The notes: generated by a model not told the origin, from the sequence alone. 60,703 nt of DNA from an uncultured Clostridia bacterium (GCA_934778125.1 CAKVOF010000002.1:1-60703); one strand, 5' to 3'. Counted from the first letter of the stretch, positions 7,715 to 14,903 are shown. A program made the numbers and translations.

Positions 7715-8094
7715 TAAATTTTAATAAAAACAAACTTATAAACAAAACCCTAGACAAGTATTATGAAACCTTTTCTCACACCCTAGACACTGCCGACTAT
7801 GTTCCAGAAAAGTTTAATAATAAAATACATAAATACATTTACAAAAATATGAAAAAAGCCTTTCGCAAAATAGACAAAGAAGACAACAAGTATCAGAAAG
7901 GCTTAAAACGAAAACTCAAACTGAAACAACAAGAAGAAAAAGCAACCGAAGACAAACCAAAGAACAAACTTGCTTTATTCTTCCAAAAGTTGTTTTCATG
8001 CAAAAAGCGAAGTGAAATTGTCAAGGAAAAAGCAGATTATTTTTTGGAACAAAAAATCAACGAGTGCGATAGCACTTCTGCCCTTGACAAGTGA
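7711..8094 (+). CDS. Basic, Lys-rich phage protein, unknown
   Basis: The 127-residue, strongly basic protein has predicted helices and several Lys/Glu-rich stretches; one short hydrophobic patch (about 87-93) is not a full membrane segment. It starts at TTG, 9 bases after AAAGGAG, and overlaps the Zot gene by 4 bases, so the two are probably made together. Its 3' end contains the first hairpin of the structured region that follows. Function unknown. Confidence 0.55.
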   Translation: MINFNKNKLINKTLDKYYETFSHTLDTADYVPEKFNNKIHKYIYKNMKKAFRKIDKEDNKYQKGLKRKLKLKQQEEKATEDKPKNKLALFFQKLFSCKKRSEIVKEKADYFLEQKINECDSTSALDK

Positions 8095-8323
8095 ACAAGC
8101 GAACTAAACTCTTGCAATGCAAACCACAAACAATAACATTGTTTCGGGGTTTGGTTGCCTAACGGCGAGTGTGACATTAGGTCAAGGAATGTTTTCCTTG
8201 CGGGTTTGGGCAGAGCCCAAGAAAAGAAAGCAAGTAGTCTAACGATAGCATTTTCGCACCGGGGCCAAGGGCTTGCCCGAGCCCCGTGCGAGAGTGTTAC
8301 TCTACTTGACAATAGTAACACTC
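8063..8323. other. GC-rich hairpin cluster, candidate phage origin/packaging region
   Basis: Seven hairpins follow one another: AGTGC/GCACT (8063-8076); AACCA+AAACAAT / ATTGTTT+TGGTT (8122-8156); CCTAA/TTAGG (8158-8181); CAAGGAA/TTCCTTG (8183-8200); and TTGGGC/GCCCAA (8206-8220). Next is a very stable compound stem, CGCAC+GGGGC / GCCCC+GTGCG, with an inner GGG-CTTG-CCC (8255-8290). The last is GAGTGTTACT/AGTAACACTC (8292-8323). The stretch is clearly more GC-rich than its neighbours and has no credible gene. Filamentous phages carry such a hairpin series in the intergenic region that holds the origins and packaging signal. Confidence 0.6.
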
Positions 8324-8356
8324 AACGGAAAATATTTTATAGATGGAGATTTAATT

Positions 8357-8596
8357 ATGTATTTTAGCGAAAAAGATGTTCATATACAAAACAACAAACA
8401 ATTAGAAAATATAGAGAGAAGATACCCTATTGTTAATAAAGTTCGTAGTGTTTTTGAATTATTTTTTGAAGATAACGGACAGTTAAGAATAGTAGAGTGT
8501 TGCGATGGTTATTTTAATGAAACACTTTCAGTTGAAGAATTAAAACAATTATCTCAATATTTTTTAGAAGTTGCAAAATATATTGAACATAAATAA
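8357..8596 (+). CDS. Small acidic phage protein, unknown
   Basis: The 79-residue soluble protein starts at ATG 8357, 8 bases after GGAG. A longer in-frame start at 8273 would run through the hairpin region and is rejected. The predicted structure is a helix, a short strand pair and a C-terminal helix. It precedes a small DNA-binding-type gene and the replication gene, so it may belong to replication control. I do not recognise the family. Confidence 0.55.
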   Translation: MYFSEKDVHIQNNKQLENIERRYPIVNKVRSVFELFFEDNGQLRIVECCDGYFNETLSVEELKQLSQYFLEVAKYIEHK

Positions 8597-8618
8597 AAAT
8601 TTATTTTGGAGAAATAAA

Positions 8619-8846
8619 ATGGTTATAAGAGATAAAATAATTACTTTAAGAGTAAACAAAAAAATATATGAAAGAGTTCTTGAAATAATTGAAAACAATA
8701 CAAGAACTTATGAAACAAGAGCAACAAGGTGTTCTTTTAATGAATTGAAAGGCAAATACTCTCAAGGTTTAAAGTATTATAGAAAATTCTCTGTTGGCGA
8801 TTTATTAGAAATTGCTATGAATGAATTTATTAGAGATAATGAATAA
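8619..8846 (+). CDS. Ribbon-helix-helix-like DNA-binding protein, probable repressor
   Basis: The 75-residue protein begins with a strand-helix pattern (about residues 6-24, I-T-L-R-V-N followed by a helix). A basic linker follows, then F-S-V-G-D-L-L and a final helix (about 56-72), as in CopG/Arc-type ribbon-helix-helix proteins but with an inserted loop. The ATG at 8619 has GGAGAA 8 bases upstream; the longer in-frame start at 8571 lies within the previous gene and lacks a ribosome site. The next 120 bp contain repeats with five TAATAC boxes, a likely binding region, followed by the replication gene. A role in copy control is inferred. Confidence 0.5.
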   Translation: MVIRDKIITLRVNKKIYERVLEIIENNTRTYETRATRCSFNELKGKYSQGLKYYRKFSVGDLLEIAMNEFIRDNE

Positions 8847-8853
8847 CTTCAGT

Positions 8854-8898
8854 TTATTTGTAATACAAATTGCTTCAGCGAAAAAGTATTACAAATAA
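8854..8898. repeat. 13-bp perfect inverted repeat, candidate nick-site hairpin or terminator
   Basis: The arms TTATTTGTAATAC (8854-8866) and GTATTACAAATAA (8886-8898) are separated by a 19-base loop. It lies between the ribbon-helix-helix gene and the replication initiator. Each arm contains a TAATAC box, also found in the tandem repeats that follow. It could be the cruciform of a double-strand origin or an operator. Confidence 0.6.
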
Positions 8899-8910
8899 TT
8901 CGAAAAAAAC

Positions 8911-8968
8911 TAATACAAAAATACCTGGTTTAAAAGTAATACAAAAATACCTGGTTTAAAAGTAATAC
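8911..8968 (+). repeat. 26-bp tandem repeats (iterons), 2.2 copies
   Basis: Two identical 26-bp units (8911-8936 and 8937-8962), each beginning TAATACAAAAATACCTGG, are followed by the first 6 bases of a third (8963-8968). They lie directly upstream of the replication initiator gene. Spacing of 26 bp between identical boxes is typical for initiator- or repressor-binding iterons. Confidence 0.85.
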
Positions 8969-9005
8969 TTTTGTTCTTAAGATAAATATAAAAATGGGAG
9001 TTTTT

Positions 9006-9992
9006 ATGGAAGAATTAGAAAAACAAAAAACTGCCTATTACTTGTTCCAAAAAGATAGAATATATAGAGATAAAACATTAACATCGCTATACTTTCAATC
9101 TAATAAAGAACGAGTAGACAAAAAAAGTCAACCATACGATATTGATGGCATAAGGTATAAACTAATTAAAGAAACTGGTGAGTTAGAATACTATACAAAA
9201 AGTGAAATTCAAAACTCCCTCGCATGTTCATTAAGGCGTACAAAAATATTGTTAAATATGTTGCTAGAAATGAATGATTTTGATTGGTTTGCTACATTAA
9301 CTTTTGATAAAGAAAAAATCGACAGGACTGATGATAATTTAGTTTATGGTGCATATGTTAAATACATCAATAATATTAAACATAAGTATCCAAATTTTAA
9401 ATATATTACTGTTCTAGAAAGACACGAGGATATGTGTATACATTTTCATTTACTCATCGCTGGAATGACATCACAACAATTAGGGCTAGTTAATTCTGGA
9501 AAAGTTTGTTGTTCTTGGGCTTATTATAAAAACAAAATAGCAAGCCGTGAGTTTTTTGAAAAAACTAAAAGTGAACACGAATTAACAGATACTGATGGAC
9601 TGACTGTATATAATGTTACATCATTCCCTTATGGACTTACTACTGTTACTAGAATAGCAAGTCGTGAAAGATGTAATAGTTATGTTAAAAAATATATTAA
9701 TAAGGATATTGGAAAATCAACTGAGATTTTTAAGAAACGATTTTTTTATTCTAAAAATTTAAAAGTGCCTAATATTGTTAGTAGGCTTATAGGTGCAGAT
9801 TTTGACACACCAAAAAACATAAAAGACATTATGTCAAACAACCCACATTTTCAAAATGCTGACTTCACTAATTACAACGAAGAACATAACATTTTGCAAT
9901 ACTGGGAAGACAACAGTGTTAAAAATTGTATTGATAAAGGTTATATTCCTTTATCACAAAAAATAATTGAGGAATTAGGAGATATATTTTAA
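9006..9992 (+). CDS. HUH-type rolling-circle replication initiator
   Basis: The three motifs of HUH endonucleases are present. Motif I is F-A-T-L-T-F (about residues 95-100 from this start). Motif II is H-F-H within I-H-F-H-L-L (146-148), the metal-binding pair. Motif III has candidate catalytic Tyr residues in Y-V-K-K-Y-I (226 and 230). The protein would nick the plus strand at the origin and start rolling-circle replication. The ATG at 9006 has GGGAG 5 bases upstream; ATG 8994 would overlap that site and is less likely. Iterons lie directly upstream. The length (328) suits phage and plasmid initiators of this kind. Confidence 0.8.
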   Translation: MEELEKQKTAYYLFQKDRIYRDKTLTSLYFQSNKERVDKKSQPYDIDGIRYKLIKETGELEYYTKSEIQNSLACSLRRTKILLNMLLEMNDFDWFATLTFDKEKIDRTDDNLVYGAYVKYINNIKHKYPNFKYITVLERHEDMCIHFHLLIAGMTSQQLGLVNSGKVCCSWAYYKNKIASREFFEKTKSEHELTDTDGLTVYNVTSFPYGLTTVTRIASRERCNSYVKKYINKDIGKSTEIFKKRFFYSKNLKVPNIVSRLIGADFDTPKNIKDIMSNNPHFQNADFTNYNEEHNILQYWEDNSVKNCIDKGYIPLSQKIIEELGDIF

Positions 9993-10399
9993 TGAAGAAT
10001 AAATATATAAGTGTACATGATTTATTTAATATCATTGATAACGAATTAGAGTTTTTAGATACTTTAAATAATGAAATAGAACATATTAAAAAAAGAATTA
10101 CTTACTTAAATGCTTTACAAAATTATTTAATTGAAAGTGATTTTTGTCCTATTATCAGAAGAAAAATAATTGATAGTGATATTTTGTTACAAGAATTTGT
10201 AACACCAATATTATTAAAAAACAATTCAAAGTCTTATGCTTTTATTGGTAGTGTAAATTCAAAAGATTATGGTGTTGAATTTGACACTATTGATATTTTG
10301 CTACACGATTTTGTAAATTATGTATGTAAATGCAAAGGACACAAAATCGGTGTTGGAGATTTACTTATTGACAAATTCATTAAGGAGATGTGCAAGTAA
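9992..10399 (+). CDS. Phage protein of unknown function
   Basis: The 135-residue protein begins with a probable coiled coil (about residues 10-45) followed by a mixed segment; no membrane helix. Its start overlaps the stop of the replication gene (TAATG), so it is translationally coupled to it. The next gene is coupled in the same way. A role linked to replication or copy control is suggested only by position. Confidence 0.55.
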   Translation: MKNKYISVHDLFNIIDNELEFLDTLNNEIEHIKKRITYLNALQNYLIESDFCPIIRRKIIDSDILLQEFVTPILLKNNSKSYAFIGSVNSKDYGVEFDTIDILLHDFVNYVCKCKGHKIGVGDLLIDKFIKEMCK

Positions 10400-10680
10400 T
10401 GGATGAATTTATAAAAAGTGATTTTGATTATGGCGTAGTGATTTATGAGCATAGATTTAGTATAAATAGGTCTTTGGATGATTATGTTGAAACAACATTA
10501 AATAAATGTATTCGTATGGGACTGGTTTATAAATATAAAACTATGGCTTGTGATAAACTTATTGCAGAAATGCAAATTGTATATAAAGATTTTAATAACA
10601 AATTGCAGTGTTTATGTTTAGACTTGCACGATTGGACTTTCAAAATTATTCATAAAGGTAATATGTTGGTTGAATTATAA
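10399..10680 (+). CDS. Small phage protein of unknown function
   Basis: The 93-residue protein starts at ATG 10399, coupled TAATG to the gene before, with AAGGAG 11 bases upstream; GTG 10390 is too close to that site. The N terminus (M-D-E-F-I-K-S-D) nearly repeats the N terminus of the gene at 10724 (M-E-E-F-I-N-S-D), also at DNA level. The rest is predicted alpha/beta with several Cys residues. No family recognised. Confidence 0.55.
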   Translation: MDEFIKSDFDYGVVIYEHRFSINRSLDDYVETTLNKCIRMGLVYKYKTMACDKLIAEMQIVYKDFNNKLQCLCLDLHDWTFKIIHKGNMLVEL

Positions 10681-10723
10681 AATTTGTTAACAAAAATTAT
10701 ATCTTAAAGGAGAAATGTAAATA

Positions 10724-11350
10724 GTGGAAGAATTTATAAATAGTGATTTAGAATTTGAAGATAACGAACTGTATTGGTTAGTTGAAAGATTAAGATTAAA
10801 TTTTAATCATTCACAACTAAATTTTGCTAAAACTTGTGAATGTATTTATAACATTTGGAAATACTGCAAAGGCAATTACTATAAAGCCAAAGACAATGAA
10901 TATTATAATTCATACAAGTTGCTTGCAAAGTTTGGCTTTGATAAAAAAGCTGTAAATAGATACAAAAATTGTTATGAAAGATATGTGAACCCACAATCTT
11001 GTAGTTTATACCCTATATATGAAGTTTTTACAAGTAGCAAACTTTTTGAATTACTTGTATTGTCCGAAGATACTGCAAAAAATTCAATTATTAATGGTTT
11101 AGTATTGCCAACTATGACAGTTAAACAAATTCGTGAACACATCAAAACATTAAAAGATGGTTCTAACAAAGCAGAAAAAGTCATTGAAGATACAACAATA
11201 AATGAAGATGAAATTCCAATGGCTTATGATCCAAAACAAGAATATGAATATTCATATTTTGAAACAAAAACAAAAAATCAACTATTGAATATAGTTTGGG
11301 AATTACAAAAAGCATATCAAAAATTAAAAAATAATAAGGAGAAAAAATAA
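10724..11350 (+). CDS. Phage protein with weak DUF3102-like (ParB-like) pattern
   Basis: The 208-residue protein starts at GTG, 10 bases after AAAGGAG. The N-terminal half is helical and rich in Tyr/Asn. Residues about 105-145 show a pattern of S-S-K-L-F-E-L-L followed by M-T-V-K-Q-I-R-E-H-I-K, which resembles phage and plasmid proteins of the DUF3102 type that contain a ParB-like helical region. An acidic linker and a C-terminal coiled coil follow. The match is from memory and weak. It lies in the unknown gene block after the replication gene. Confidence 0.45.
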   Translation: MEEFINSDLEFEDNELYWLVERLRLNFNHSQLNFAKTCECIYNIWKYCKGNYYKAKDNEYYNSYKLLAKFGFDKKAVNRYKNCYERYVNPQSCSLYPIYEVFTSSKLFELLVLSEDTAKNSIINGLVLPTMTVKQIREHIKTLKDGSNKAEKVIEDTTINEDEIPMAYDPKQEYEYSYFETKTKNQLLNIVWELQKAYQKLKNNKEKK

Positions 11351-11354
11351 AAAA

Positions 11355-11555
11355 ATGATTAAGACTAATACAAATACATTTGATTATATAAAACAACTAG
11401 AAAATGAAATAGAATTATTGAAACACAGATTGATAGAAGAAATAAGAAGTTCCAATAGGCTCATTATGGGCGAAAAAATCAAAAACGAACAATTAGCAAA
11501 AGAAAATGCTTTTTTACGACAACGAAACAGTTATTTAACTTTGTTTACAAAATAA
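11355..11555 (+). CDS. Small coiled-coil phage protein
   Basis: The 66-residue protein is almost entirely predicted coiled coil (about residues 10-60) with alternating Leu/Ile and charged residues. The ATG has AAGGAG upstream (overlapping the end of the previous gene) with a 4-bp gap between genes. It is the last gene of the rightward block before a terminator. Function unknown. Confidence 0.5.
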   Translation: MIKTNTNTFDYIKQLENEIELLKHRLIEEIRSSNRLIMGEKIKNEQLAKENAFLRQRNSYLTLFTK

Positions 11556-11582
11556 TTTAATATCAATAATAATTCTCTTTAT

Positions 11583-11614
11583 AAACTAGGTTGTTTAATG
11601 ACCTAGTTTTTTTT
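11583..11614 (+). terminator. Rho-independent terminator ending the rightward phage block
   Basis: A 9-bp stem (AAACTAGGT 11583-11591, ACCTAGTTT 11601-11609) is followed by a run of T. It overlaps the 3' end of the convergent lipoprotein gene. Confidence 0.8.
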
Positions 11615-12040
11615 AGTTAAATTATTATCACTAATATATAAAGTATCTTCAATGATTAGTTCGTTATTATATTTTATAGACATATAATTATAATCTTTGT
11701 TTTTTATATTTGTAACAACTCTTATGCGAATATTAAGTTCTTGTTTGCTTTCTACTATTGCACTTGCATAAAAGACTTCTTCAAATTCATACAATAAGCC
11801 AACAGTTGTAAATTCTTCTTCATTTACTTGAACTATAAAGTCTGTAATATTTATAGCAATATCATTATTTGTTTGATTGTTAAATTTTAGTGTAAAATCT
11901 AAATAGTAGTCATTTTGTCTTTGTCCTATACCAAATCTAACAAAACTAACAGTTAGTTGTTTATTTGAACACCCAACAAAACAAAAACAACTTAATAATA
12001 TTGCAATACATAAATAAGTAATTTTAGAAAACTTTTTCAT
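11603..12040 (-). CDS. Phage-encoded lipoprotein, DUF4352/DUF5067-like
   Basis: The 145-residue protein has a signal peptide ending in a lipobox (F-V-G-C, Cys at about residue 23), so it should be anchored to the outer face of the membrane. The mature part is a single beta-rich domain with an N-x-x-x-x-D-I-x-I-x-I-x-D-F pattern typical of immunoglobulin-like DUF4352/DUF5067 lipoproteins. The ATG at 12040 follows a GGTGGG ribosome site; a GTG at 12052 is less likely. It is the only leftward gene in the element and has its own control, the style of a lysogeny-expressed gene; superinfection exclusion is a possible role but only inferred. Confidence 0.6.
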   Translation of the reverse strand: MKKFSKITYLCIAILLSCFCFVGCSNKQLTVSFVRFGIGQRQNDYYLDFTLKFNNQTNNDIAINITDFIVQVNEEEFTTVGLLYEFEEVFYASAIVESKQELNIRIRVVTNIKNKDYNYMSIKYNNELIIEDTLYISDNNLTKKN

Positions 12041-12112
12041 AATACCCACCACTTAAAATTTTAAATATAATACAATAATGCTAAACAAAAGTCAAACAAA
12101 GGAGAATTAGTT

Positions 12113-13144
12113 ATGAAAAAAAGAAGAAATTTAACATTTACACAAAGATTACAAATAGAAACATTATATAATGCCAAGAAGACTAAAAAAGAAATTGCCC
12201 AAATACTTGGTTTACATCTCTGCACTATATACAGAGAATTAAAACGGGGTGCTTATGAACATACCACAAAGCAAGACACATTTTGGTATGGTGTTAGAAT
12301 TAAAAAACAAATAAAATATTCTGCTCAAATATCACAAGATAGATATGACTTGCTTTGCTCTGGTAAAGGCAGACCAATTAAACTTGGTAAAGACTTTGCT
12401 TTTGTTAGGTATATGGAAAAGAGAGTTATAAAAGACAAAATATCTGCTTGTGCAGTTCTTGGTGAGATTAAGTATAAGAATATGCAGTTTGATACAAACA
12501 TAAGCAAAACCACTCTATATAGATATATTGAAATGGGCTTATTTCCACATATCAGATTAGAGAAACGAAAGAAAGAATATAAAAAAGTCAAAATTAAACG
12601 AGCGCCAAAAGGTACAAGTATTGAAAGGCGACCAAAAGAGATTAAACAAAGAAATTCATTTGGACATTGGGAAATGGATTGTGTGTGTGGTAAAACAAAG
12701 CCCGTGCTTCTAGTGTTAAGTGAAAGACTTACACGAAAAGAAATAATTTTCAAAATGGAAAATCAAAAAACAATTAGTGTTGTTAAGTGCTTAAACATAT
12801 TGGAAAGAAGATTTGGTAAAACATTCAAAAAACTATTTAAGTCAATTACAGTAGATAACGGAAGCGAATTTGCAGATTTTCACGGCATAGAAAAGTCTTC
12901 TTATGGTCACGGTAAGCGAACATCTGTCTTTTATTGCCACCCTTATTGTTCTAGTGAAAGGGGCACAAACGAACGACTTAATAGAGAAATACGAAGACTA
13001 ATACCAAAAGGCTCTGATATTGGTAAATACACAATACAAGACATACAAAGAGTTGAAGACTGGGTAAACAACTACCCGAGAGAAATATTTAACTATGCTA
13101 CATCTTCTGAACTCTTTGAGAAACATTTACAAGCAATAGCCTAA
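12113..13144 (+). CDS. IS30-family DDE transposase
   Basis: The 343-residue protein has the usual IS30 layout. An N-terminal helix-turn-helix (about residues 8-45, ending in I-Y-R-E-L-K-R-G) resembles the family's regulator-like domain. An rve/DDE core follows with H-W-E-M-D (first Asp about 191), V-D-N-G-S-E-F (second Asp about 245) and the family's E-R-x-N-x-x-L-N-R-E-I-R region (Glu about 287). The length is normal. The ATG has AAAGGAG upstream. I see no convincing terminal inverted repeats close around it, so it may be the integrase of the phage rather than a separate IS. Spiroplasma filamentous phages are known to encode IS30-type transposases. Confidence 0.85.
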   Translation: MKKRRNLTFTQRLQIETLYNAKKTKKEIAQILGLHLCTIYRELKRGAYEHTTKQDTFWYGVRIKKQIKYSAQISQDRYDLLCSGKGRPIKLGKDFAFVRYMEKRVIKDKISACAVLGEIKYKNMQFDTNISKTTLYRYIEMGLFPHIRLEKRKKEYKKVKIKRAPKGTSIERRPKEIKQRNSFGHWEMDCVCGKTKPVLLVLSERLTRKEIIFKMENQKTISVVKCLNILERRFGKTFKKLFKSITVDNGSEFADFHGIEKSSYGHGKRTSVFYCHPYCSSERGTNERLNREIRRLIPKGSDIGKYTIQDIQRVEDWVNNYPREIFNYATSSELFEKHLQAIA

Positions 13145-13168
13145 AAAACAAAATACAGCCACTTTTTA

Positions 13169-13194
13169 AGTGTGTTAGATGCACACTCTTTTTT
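13169..13194 (+). terminator. Terminator after the transposase gene
   Basis: A short stem AGTGTG (13169-13174) / CACACT (13182-13187) is followed by a T-rich run. It lies 25 bp after the transposase stop codon. Confidence 0.65.
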
Positions 13195-13231
13195 GCATAT
13201 CATAAAAAAGAAAAGTCAAAGAAATTTTTCC

Positions 13232-13259
13232 TATTCATACCCTTGCAAGGGTATGAATA
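13232..13259. repeat. 28-bp perfect palindrome near right end of element
   Basis: The sequence is perfectly self-complementary over 28 bp, with a centre of CCCTTGCAAGGG, and has no loop. IS30 of E. coli is known to prefer a 24-bp palindromic target, so this may be a target or recombination site. Otherwise it could be an operator. The rest of the gap 13145-13434 is AT-rich; a 10-bp inverted pair (13210-13219 / 13333-13342) flanks the palindrome. Confidence 0.8.
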
Positions 13260-13343
13260 TATGGTTACAACAACCATTTTACACAGTTCTTTAACTTTTT
13301 TTAAAATTTTTCAATTTTTTTGCTATATTTTCTTGACTTTTCA

Positions 13344-13360
13344 TTTATTTAAACTTTTTT
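13344..13360 (+). repeat. Right 17-bp direct repeat, candidate attR
   Basis: This is the exact second copy of the 17-mer at 1067-1083. It lies between the transposase terminator and the 3' end of the convergent host gene. Confidence 0.45.
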
Positions 13361-13434
13361 CATATTGATTGATAGTTAATAAAAACCGCAACCCAAAGCC
13401 CATTTGCTATATATTTTAGTAATTCTATAATCCC

Positions 13435-14709
13435 TTACACAACTTTAACAATATCATATAAATCATTTAAAACCAGCCAATTTTGCGGATAATATTGGTT
13501 AATTGTCCAATAGCTAACTCCTGCCAAATTATATTCATCAACTAATTTTAACCTTGCAAAATAACTTCTTGCATCATCAAACCACACTATATGTTTTACA
13601 TTTTGTGAATAATAAGTGAAAAATGGTGATTGATCTTTTTCATTATACTCTATATTTGCACCAACTTTTCGCGCTAATTTCACTGCACCAGTGTTTGATA
13701 ATGTTTTTGCTGGCGTTCCTTGTTTATACGGCAAAGTCCAATCATATCCATAGTTACTCATTCCCATAAGTATCTTTTCACTTGGAATTACTTTAACTGC
13801 ATAATTTAGCACATTTCTTATTGGATTTATTGGCGAAACTGCTTGTGGCTCTCCATATAAGTAACCCCATTCATATGTCATCAAAACTATCCTATCAACA
13901 TACCTGCCGTGAAACGCATAATCGTGTGCTTGGTATAACAAGCCTGTTTGGCGTTCGGATTCCTTTGGTGCTAATGCCGTGAAGAGCTTTAGATTATTTA
14001 ATGCTAACTGCTCAGATAACTCTTGAACAAATGTGTTGTATGCTTCCCTATCTTCAGGATAAATATATTCGAAGTCAACATTTAAGCCATAATATCCCTT
14101 ATTTTTCATTGTAGTTATAAGATTTTGAATTAGACTAGTTCTGATTTCTTGGTTATTCAATATCGCCCTAGTTATGTTGCTATCAAATCCTCTATCTCCG
14201 ATATTTGTTATCACCATAAGTGGTGCAACGTTAAATTTTTTTGCTTCATTAATAATTTCTTCATCATCAATAGGATCAAATGTGCCATCATTTTTGATTT
14301 GGTAAGAAAAAATACTTATATATGTTAAATTTGGTAAAGTTTTTATAAGCACATCGTAGTCAATGCCCGGTAGAGCATAGCCATTCACTTCTATACTTCT
14401 TAGTTTGCCGTTTGTGTCTTCTATAGTTAACTTATCACCAATTCGTATTTGAGCAGGATTAGTTATTTGCGGGTTTGATTTTACTAACGACTCAAGCGGA
14501 ACTTTTAATCTTTGAGCAATTGAGTATAAAGTGTCTCCACTTTTAACTATGTATTCCATTGTGTTTGTGGGTATAACTAATGTTTGCCCTATAACTAATG
14601 TGTCGTTAGGATCAATTTCATTAATCTTAGTTATTTCTTCAATTGAAACTCCATAAGTTGATGCTAGTTTATATAATGTGTCACCATCATTTACAGTATG
14701 TATTATCAT
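13435..14709 (-). CDS. LysM-GH18 glycoside hydrolase, SleL/YaaH type
   Basis: Two LysM domains (about residues 2-47 and 52-96) bind peptidoglycan or spore cortex and are followed by a GH18 barrel (about 106-420). The catalytic strand reads N-V-D-F-E-Y (210-215) with Glu 214 as acid/base. Bacillus SleL (YaaH) has the same layout and cuts cortex muropeptides as an N-acetylglucosaminidase during germination. No signal peptide is present, as in SleL, which is placed on the spore by another route. A GAGGTGA-like ribosome site precedes the ATG. A spore role is inferred from the family; a vegetative wall role is possible. Confidence 0.85.
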   Translation of the reverse strand: MIIHTVNDGDTLYKLASTYGVSIEEITKINEIDPNDTLVIGQTLVIPTNTMEYIVKSGDTLYSIAQRLKVPLESLVKSNPQITNPAQIRIGDKLTIEDTNGKLRSIEVNGYALPGIDYDVLIKTLPNLTYISIFSYQIKNDGTFDPIDDEEIINEAKKFNVAPLMVITNIGDRGFDSNITRAILNNQEIRTSLIQNLITTMKNKGYYGLNVDFEYIYPEDREAYNTFVQELSEQLALNNLKLFTALAPKESERQTGLLYQAHDYAFHGRYVDRIVLMTYEWGYLYGEPQAVSPINPIRNVLNYAVKVIPSEKILMGMSNYGYDWTLPYKQGTPAKTLSNTGAVKLARKVGANIEYNEKDQSPFFTYYSQNVKHIVWFDDARSYFARLKLVDEYNLAGVSYWTINQYYPQNWLVLNDLYDIVKVV

Positions 14710-14867
14710 AAATCACCTCAATATTCATTTCCATATTATATATGAAACTAACTATGGTATTGTTAAAAATTATCAACCATATTTAAAAATTAAATAAAAT
14801 AAGCTAAATCAACTTACTTTATGATGAATTTTAAATTGATAATAAAAAAACAAAATCTAATATTCTC

Positions 14868-14896
14868 TTAACATAATTAAACATTGATGATATAAT
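14868..14896 (+). promoter_or_regulatory. SigA-type promoter giving a leaderless mRNA
   Basis: The -35 box TTAACA (14868-14873), a 17-base spacer and the -10 box TATAAT (14891-14896) form a near-consensus promoter. Transcription should begin about base 14903-14904, which is the ATG of the following gene. No ribosome site lies upstream. Confidence 0.7.
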
Positions 14897-14903
14897 GAAA
14901 TAT

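Larger units (their letters stand above)
1067..13360. mobile_element. Inovirus-like (filamentous phage) prophage, about 12.3 kb
   Basis: All but one gene here run left to right, most are short and without close host-type homologues, and several use TTG starts. The diagnostic genes are a Zot-like P-loop ATPase (6896-7714), an HUH-type rolling-circle replication initiator (9006-9992), tiny membrane proteins fit to be coat proteins (2408-2779), a terminator right after them, and an IS30-family transposase at the right end. The order coat, terminator, long exported proteins, Zot matches the pVIII-pIII-pI order of filamentous phages (known from Ff phages). Boundaries are taken from a 17-bp exact direct repeat (1067-1083 and 13344-13360); they are an inference. 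The element lies between two convergent host genes. No secretin or tyrosine integrase is seen. Confidence 0.75.

Noticed and set aside
8037..8367. Open frames on both strands across the hairpin cluster (8155-8367 forward, 8037-8321 reverse)
   Set aside because: They have no ribosome site, odd composition driven by the hairpins, and overlap the end of a real gene; the region is better read as structured non-coding DNA.
12113..13144. The transposase as an independent IS30 element
   Set aside because: No matching terminal inverted repeats or short target duplication could be seen close to the gene; only weak AT-rich matches (for example CACTTAAAA near 12050 and its complement near 13165).
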